Positions 60,910 through 64,000 of a stretch of 64,000 nt of DNA are shown in pieces. Within the stretch, counting starts at the first letter, position 1, and each line of letters opens with the position of its first letter. The notes beneath the pieces are model-generated. The model searched no databases and was not told the DNA's origin. It was given only the letters and a program-made list of their open reading frames with translations. The position numbers were made by a program, and so were the translations under genes. Origin of the DNA: Cellulosimicrobium sp. ES-005 (lineage in GTDB: Bacteria > Actinomycetota > Actinomycetes > Actinomycetales > Cellulomonadaceae); the NCBI RefSeq assembly GCF_040448685.1, contig NZ_CP159290.1:868001-932000 (forward strand). Reading direction: 5' to 3'.

Positions 60910-61653
60910 TCAGGAGCCCGGGCGGACCAGGCCCGTCTCGTAGGCCGTGACGACGGCCTGGACGCGGTCGCGCGCGCCGAGCTTGGCGAGGATGCGGCCG
61001 ACGTGGGTCTTGACCGTCGCCTCGGCGACGAACAGGTCGCTCGCGATCTCCGTGTTGGACCGGCCGCGCGCCATGAGGACGAGCACCTCGCGCTCGCGCT
61101 CGGTGAGACCCTCGACGGCGGCGTGCGCGGGGGAGTCGTCGGCCTGCTCGGCGGGCAGCGCCGTCACCAGGTGCTCGAGCAGGCGCCGGGTGGACGACGG
61201 GGCGATCACGGCGTCGCCGCGGTGCACCGTGCGGATCGCCGCGAGCATCTCCTCGGGCGGCGCGTCCTTGAGCAGGAACCCGCTCGCGCCGGAGCGGATC
61301 GCCTCGAGCACGTACTCGTCGAGGTCGAACGTCGTGAGCACGATCACCTTGGGCGCGTGCCCGCCGTCGGCCGCGGCGGCGGTGAGCCGGGCCGTCGTCT
61401 GGAGCCCGTCCAGGTGCGGCATGCGGACGTCCATGAGCACGACGTCGACCGGGTGGTCCGCGAGGAGGCGCAGCGCCTGCAGGCCGTCGCCCGCCTCGAC
61501 CGCGACCGTGAGGTCAGGCTGCGAGTCGATCACCATGCGGAAGCCCGCGCGCACGAGCTGCTGGTCGTCGACGAGCGCGATGCGCACGGGCTCGACCGGC
61601 GCGAGCGGGTCGGCGGCGTACGCGCCGCCGGGGTCGGGGAGGGCGTCGGTCAT
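60910..61653 (-). CDS. NarL/FixJ family response regulator
   Basis: Response regulator of 247 residues: receiver domain (about 22-140) with the phosphorylation Asp in VVLMDVRMPHLDG and the conserved Lys in FLLKDAPP, then a LuxR-type HTH (LTEREREVLVLMARGRSNTEIASDLFVAEATVKTHVGRILAKLGARDR). Its start overlaps the stop of the kinase gene by 4 nt (ATGA). The ABC exporter follows after a terminator and is its likely target (inference; typical of cell-envelope-stress systems). Confidence 0.94.
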   Translation of the reverse strand: MTDALPDPGGAYAADPLAPVEPVRIALVDDQQLVRAGFRMVIDSQPDLTVAVEAGDGLQALRLLADHPVDVVLMDVRMPHLDGLQTTARLTAAAADGGHAPKVIVLTTFDLDEYVLEAIRSGASGFLLKDAPPEEMLAAIRTVHRGDAVIAPSSTRRLLEHLVTALPAEQADDSPAHAAVEGLTEREREVLVLMARGRSNTEIASDLFVAEATVKTHVGRILAKLGARDRVQAVVTAYETGLVRPGS

Positions 61654-63209
61654 GGTGTCCTGTCGGTCGGTCGGTCGAGGGCCGGGTGCGGGGGCTCCGC
61701 GTCGACGGCCGGCGGCGGCGGGGCCGTCGCGGCGGCCGGGTGGCCCGGGGCCATCCTGCCCGACGCCGCGGGCGCGGGTGCGGGGACGACCCGACCCGGG
61801 GGTCGGGGGAGGGCGGCCGGTCCGGGGGCCGCGCCGGGCAGGGCGGGCACGGGGATGCGCAGGTGCACGCGGAACCCGCCGCCGGGACGCGGGCCCACCT
61901 GCACGGACCCGCCGAAGAGCGCGGCCCGCTCGCGCATGCCCAGCACGCCGTAACCGCCGGGCCGGGCCTCCTGGTGCGCCGCGGCGGCGGCCGAGGCGCC
62001 GCGCCCGTCGTCCTCGACCTCGAGGTCGAGCGTGGTGGCGCCCCAGCGCACGACGACGGTGACCTCCGGGTCCGGGCCGGCGTGCTTGAGCACGTTGGTC
62101 AGGGCCTCCTGGCACACGCGGTAGACCGTGAGCCCTGCCCCGGGGGGCAGCGGTCGCGCCTGGCCGACGCGGACGAAGGACACGCGCATGCCGCTGTCGC
62201 GCACCTGTGCGACGAGCGTCTCGAGGTCGGCGGTGTCCGGCTGCGGGGCGCGCTCGAGCGCCGCCGTCGCGCCGCTCGCGGGCGCCGGGTGGCCGGGTGC
62301 GGCGGGCCCGTACGGCGAGCCGGCGGGCGGCGCGCCCACCGGCCCCCGTCCCGGCAGCGCGAGGGTGCCCCCGGGCCCGACGGCGGCCCCCGGCGGCGCG
62401 GCGACGCGCGGCTGCTCCGTCCGGAGCACGCCGAGGAGCCGGCGCATGTCCGCCAGGGCCGTGCGGCCCGTCTCGGACACGGTCGCGAGCGCGCGCGTCG
62501 CGGCGTCGGGGTCGTGGGCGGCGGCGTACCGGCCGCCGTCGGCCTGGGCGATGATGACGGAGAGGGAGTGGGCGACGATGTCGTGCATCTCGCGCGCGAT
62601 GCGGGCGCGCTCGGCGGCGGTCGCGATCTGCGCCTGCTGGTCGCGCTCGACCTCGAGGCGTTCCGCGCGGTCGACGAGCGCGGCGATCGTCTCGCGCCGG
62701 GAGCGGCGCACGAGGCCGAACGCCCACACCGCGAGGAACGTCATGCCCCCGAACGCGGACGTGAAGAAGACCATCGTCGCGAGGTCGGTGAGGCGACCGG
62801 ACATCAGGCCGAGCGCCACCCCGAGGACGACCGCGCCCACGAGCGAGGACACGATGGCCGTCCGGTGCGCCCAGCGGGGCCCGTAGACCGTGACCGAGTA
62901 GAGCGCGACCAGCACCGCGAAGTCGGCGGGGAAGATCAGGAAGTAGCCGGCCAGCAGGTGCACCAGCGCGACGGAGTACACGGTGATCGACGACGCGAGC
63001 GGGTTGGACCGGCGCCAGGGCAGCGGGGCGAGCAGGAGGGCCGCCCAGAACGCGGCCCAGCCGCCGCTCGTGCCGACGCCGCTCGCGCCGGCCGAGGAGA
63101 ACGCCGCGGACGCGGGCACGAACACGACGGCGAGGACGAGCGTGACGGTGAGGTCCACACCGAACCGGTGCTCGTCGGACCACTGCCCGAGCCGCTCGTA
63201 CCATCCCAT
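61650..63209 (-). CDS. Sensor histidine kinase (HisKA_3 type)
   Basis: Membrane kinase of 519 residues with about five N-terminal helices (18-165), a HisKA_3 dimerisation helix with the phosphorylated His in AREMHDIVAHSLSVII, and an HATPase domain (YRVCQEALTNVLKHAG; VEDDGRG; GYGVLGMRERAALFGG). Unusual: a 75-residue Pro/Gly/Ala-rich segment (about 265-340) splits the phosphotransfer and ATPase domains, and a 60-residue Pro/Ala-rich tail ends the protein. The ATG at 63209 follows a TAGGCT box by 6 nt. Confidence 0.93.
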   Translation of the reverse strand: MGWYERLGQWSDEHRFGVDLTVTLVLAVVFVPASAAFSSAGASGVGTSGGWAAFWAALLLAPLPWRRSNPLASSITVYSVALVHLLAGYFLIFPADFAVLVALYSVTVYGPRWAHRTAIVSSLVGAVVLGVALGLMSGRLTDLATMVFFTSAFGGMTFLAVWAFGLVRRSRRETIAALVDRAERLEVERDQQAQIATAAERARIAREMHDIVAHSLSVIIAQADGGRYAAAHDPDAATRALATVSETGRTALADMRRLLGVLRTEQPRVAAPPGAAVGPGGTLALPGRGPVGAPPAGSPYGPAAPGHPAPASGATAALERAPQPDTADLETLVAQVRDSGMRVSFVRVGQARPLPPGAGLTVYRVCQEALTNVLKHAGPDPEVTVVVRWGATTLDLEVEDDGRGASAAAAAHQEARPGGYGVLGMRERAALFGGSVQVGPRPGGGFRVHLRIPVPALPGAAPGPAALPRPPGRVVPAPAPAASGRMAPGHPAAATAPPPPAVDAEPPHPALDRPTDRTP

Positions 63210-63215
63210 GCGTCA

Positions 63216-63221
63216 AGCCTA
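63216..63221 (-). promoter_or_regulatory. -10 box TAGGCT of the kinase-regulator operon
   Basis: On the minus strand TAGGCT ends 6 nt before the ATG at 63209, supporting a leaderless transcript. Confidence 0.6.
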
Positions 63222-63301
63222 GGCAGAGGGCGGCGGCGGGGCGTCCGACCAGGGTCGCAGAGTTCACGAGACACGATGGGACCGAAGTCGTACTGATGCC
63301 C

Positions 63302-63307
63302 TAGCAT
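63302..63307 (+). promoter_or_regulatory. -10 box TAGCAT of the OmpR-type regulator
   Basis: TAGCAT ends 6 nt before the ATG at 63314. The first 100 or so bases of this gene are visibly less GC-rich than their surroundings, as is common for leaderless mRNAs. Confidence 0.55.
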
Positions 63308-63313
63308 GAGCGA

Positions 63314-63997
63314 ATGACCCACGTACTGCTAGCGGAGGACGACCCGGCGATTGCCGAACCTTTGGCGCGCGCACTGACACGTGAGGGTTACAACGTCGTC
63401 GTCCAAGGAACTGGTCAAGGAGCGATCGACTCCGCGAGCGGTGCGGACATCGTGGTGCTCGATCTGGGCCTTCCGGACATGGACGGCCTCGACGTCGCGC
63501 GCGAGATCCGGCACAAGGGTCTCACCACCCCGGTGCTCGTGCTCACCGCCCGGGCCGACGAGGTGGACCTCGTCGTCGGCCTGGACGCCGGTGCCGACGA
63601 CTACGTCACGAAGCCGTTCCGGCTCGCCGAGCTGCTCGCCCGGGTGCGGGCGCTCCTGCGCCGCTCGCACGGTGAGCAGGTGGACGAGGAGGAGCTCGCC
63701 GCGCAGGACGTGCGCATCGACGTCTCCGCGCACCGCGCGTTCCAGGGCGAGCGCGAGCTGCACCTGACCACCAAGGAGTTCGAGCTGCTGCGCGTGCTCG
63801 TCGCCAGCGCGGGCTCGGTCGTCGTGCGCGACGCCCTCATGCGCGACGTGTGGGGCTCCGAGCCGGTCGGCTCGACCAAGACGCTCGACATGCACGTGTC
63901 GTGGCTGCGCCGCAAGCTCGGCGACGACGCGAACGCGCCGCGCTACATCTCGACCGTCCGCGGTCTCGGCTTCCGCTTCGAGACCGGCGAGAGCTGA
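63314..63997 (+). CDS. OmpR family response regulator (winged helix)
   Basis: Response regulator of 227 residues. Receiver domain (1-118) with acidic pocket AEDDP, phosphorylation Asp in IVVLDLGLPDMDGLD and Lys in DYVTKPFRLAELLARV; C-terminal winged helix (about 130-225) with LTTKEFELLRVLVASAGSVVVRDALMRDVWG, TLDMHVSWLRRKLGDD and RYISTVRGLGFRFE. The gene ends 3 nt before the window edge, and its sensor kinase presumably lies directly downstream. Target genes are unknown. Confidence 0.94.
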   Translation: MTHVLLAEDDPAIAEPLARALTREGYNVVVQGTGQGAIDSASGADIVVLDLGLPDMDGLDVAREIRHKGLTTPVLVLTARADEVDLVVGLDAGADDYVTKPFRLAELLARVRALLRRSHGEQVDEEELAAQDVRIDVSAHRAFQGERELHLTTKEFELLRVLVASAGSVVVRDALMRDVWGSEPVGSTKTLDMHVSWLRRKLGDDANAPRYISTVRGLGFRFETGES

Positions 63998-64000
63998 CCG

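Overview
The window is very GC-rich (well above 70% by eye), densely coded, uses GTG about as often as ATG as a start, and carries mycothiol, WhiB and coproporphyrin-type haem genes. That points to an actinobacterium; the carbohydrate gene content and the CelR/CebR-type operators suggest the Micrococcales, near Cellulomonas, Cellulosimicrobium or Isoptericola. This placement is inference. I see no prophage, insertion sequence, CRISPR array, tRNA or rRNA. It reads as chromosomal core with sugar-uptake clusters.

Layout. 0-6.3 kb: a partial aldo/keto reductase, msrA, an SDR oxidoreductase, a gamma-synthase of the cystathionine family, an AI-2E-type membrane protein and threonine deaminase. 6.3-11.8 kb: greA, a DUF4307 protein, mca, a small membrane protein, a nitrilase-family amidase, a TrhA/hemolysin III protein and a short-chain cis-prenyltransferase, an order that resembles Mycobacterium tuberculosis Rv1080c-Rv1086. 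11.8-15.8 kb: MarR regulator, glycerate kinase, orphan AAA ATPase, MntP manganese exporter. 15.8-21.2 kb: a four-gene salvage operon (GH20 hexosaminidase, N-acyl-D-amino-acid deacylase, D-serine-deaminase-like PLP enzyme, RidA) that fits scavenging of amino sugars and D-amino acids from wall or chitin debris. 21.5-28.4 kb: LacI regulator, GH13 alpha-glucosidase and an ABC importer (binding protein plus two permeases). 28.4-33.8 kb: DUF2804 protein, haem genes cpfC and chdC, M48 peptidase. 33.9-42.9 kb: TspO-like protein, glutamate dehydrogenase, aldo/keto reductase, PAS-AraC regulator, bifunctional PutA, HTH_42 protein. 42.9-49.2 kb: a complete cellobiose/cellodextrin module (cebE-cebF-cebG-bglC-cebR) with three CebR-like operators. 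49.4-52.7 kb: DUF2505 protein, a PdtaS-like kinase convergent with whiB1, a membrane protein. 52.7-57.2 kb: a large EssC/EccC-like ATPase without visible partners. 57.3-64 kb: an ABC exporter next to a NarL-type two-component system, and an OmpR-type response regulator whose kinase lies beyond the edge.

The most unusual feature is a family of seven 55-56-nt imperfect palindromes between 21.3 and 39.6 kb. They have matching ends (CGARC...GYTCG), fixed total length and compensated stem changes. They occur in convergent, tandem and divergent spacers, at the 3' end of the DUF2804 gene, and once in frame inside putA. This looks like a dispersed, structure-conserved, possibly mobile repeat and not just a set of terminators. 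Separately, at least thirteen genes carry a TANNNT-like -10 box ending 6-8 nt before the start codon, the signature of leaderless transcripts. Four perfect or near-perfect hairpins acting as candidate terminators are each exactly 42 nt long.
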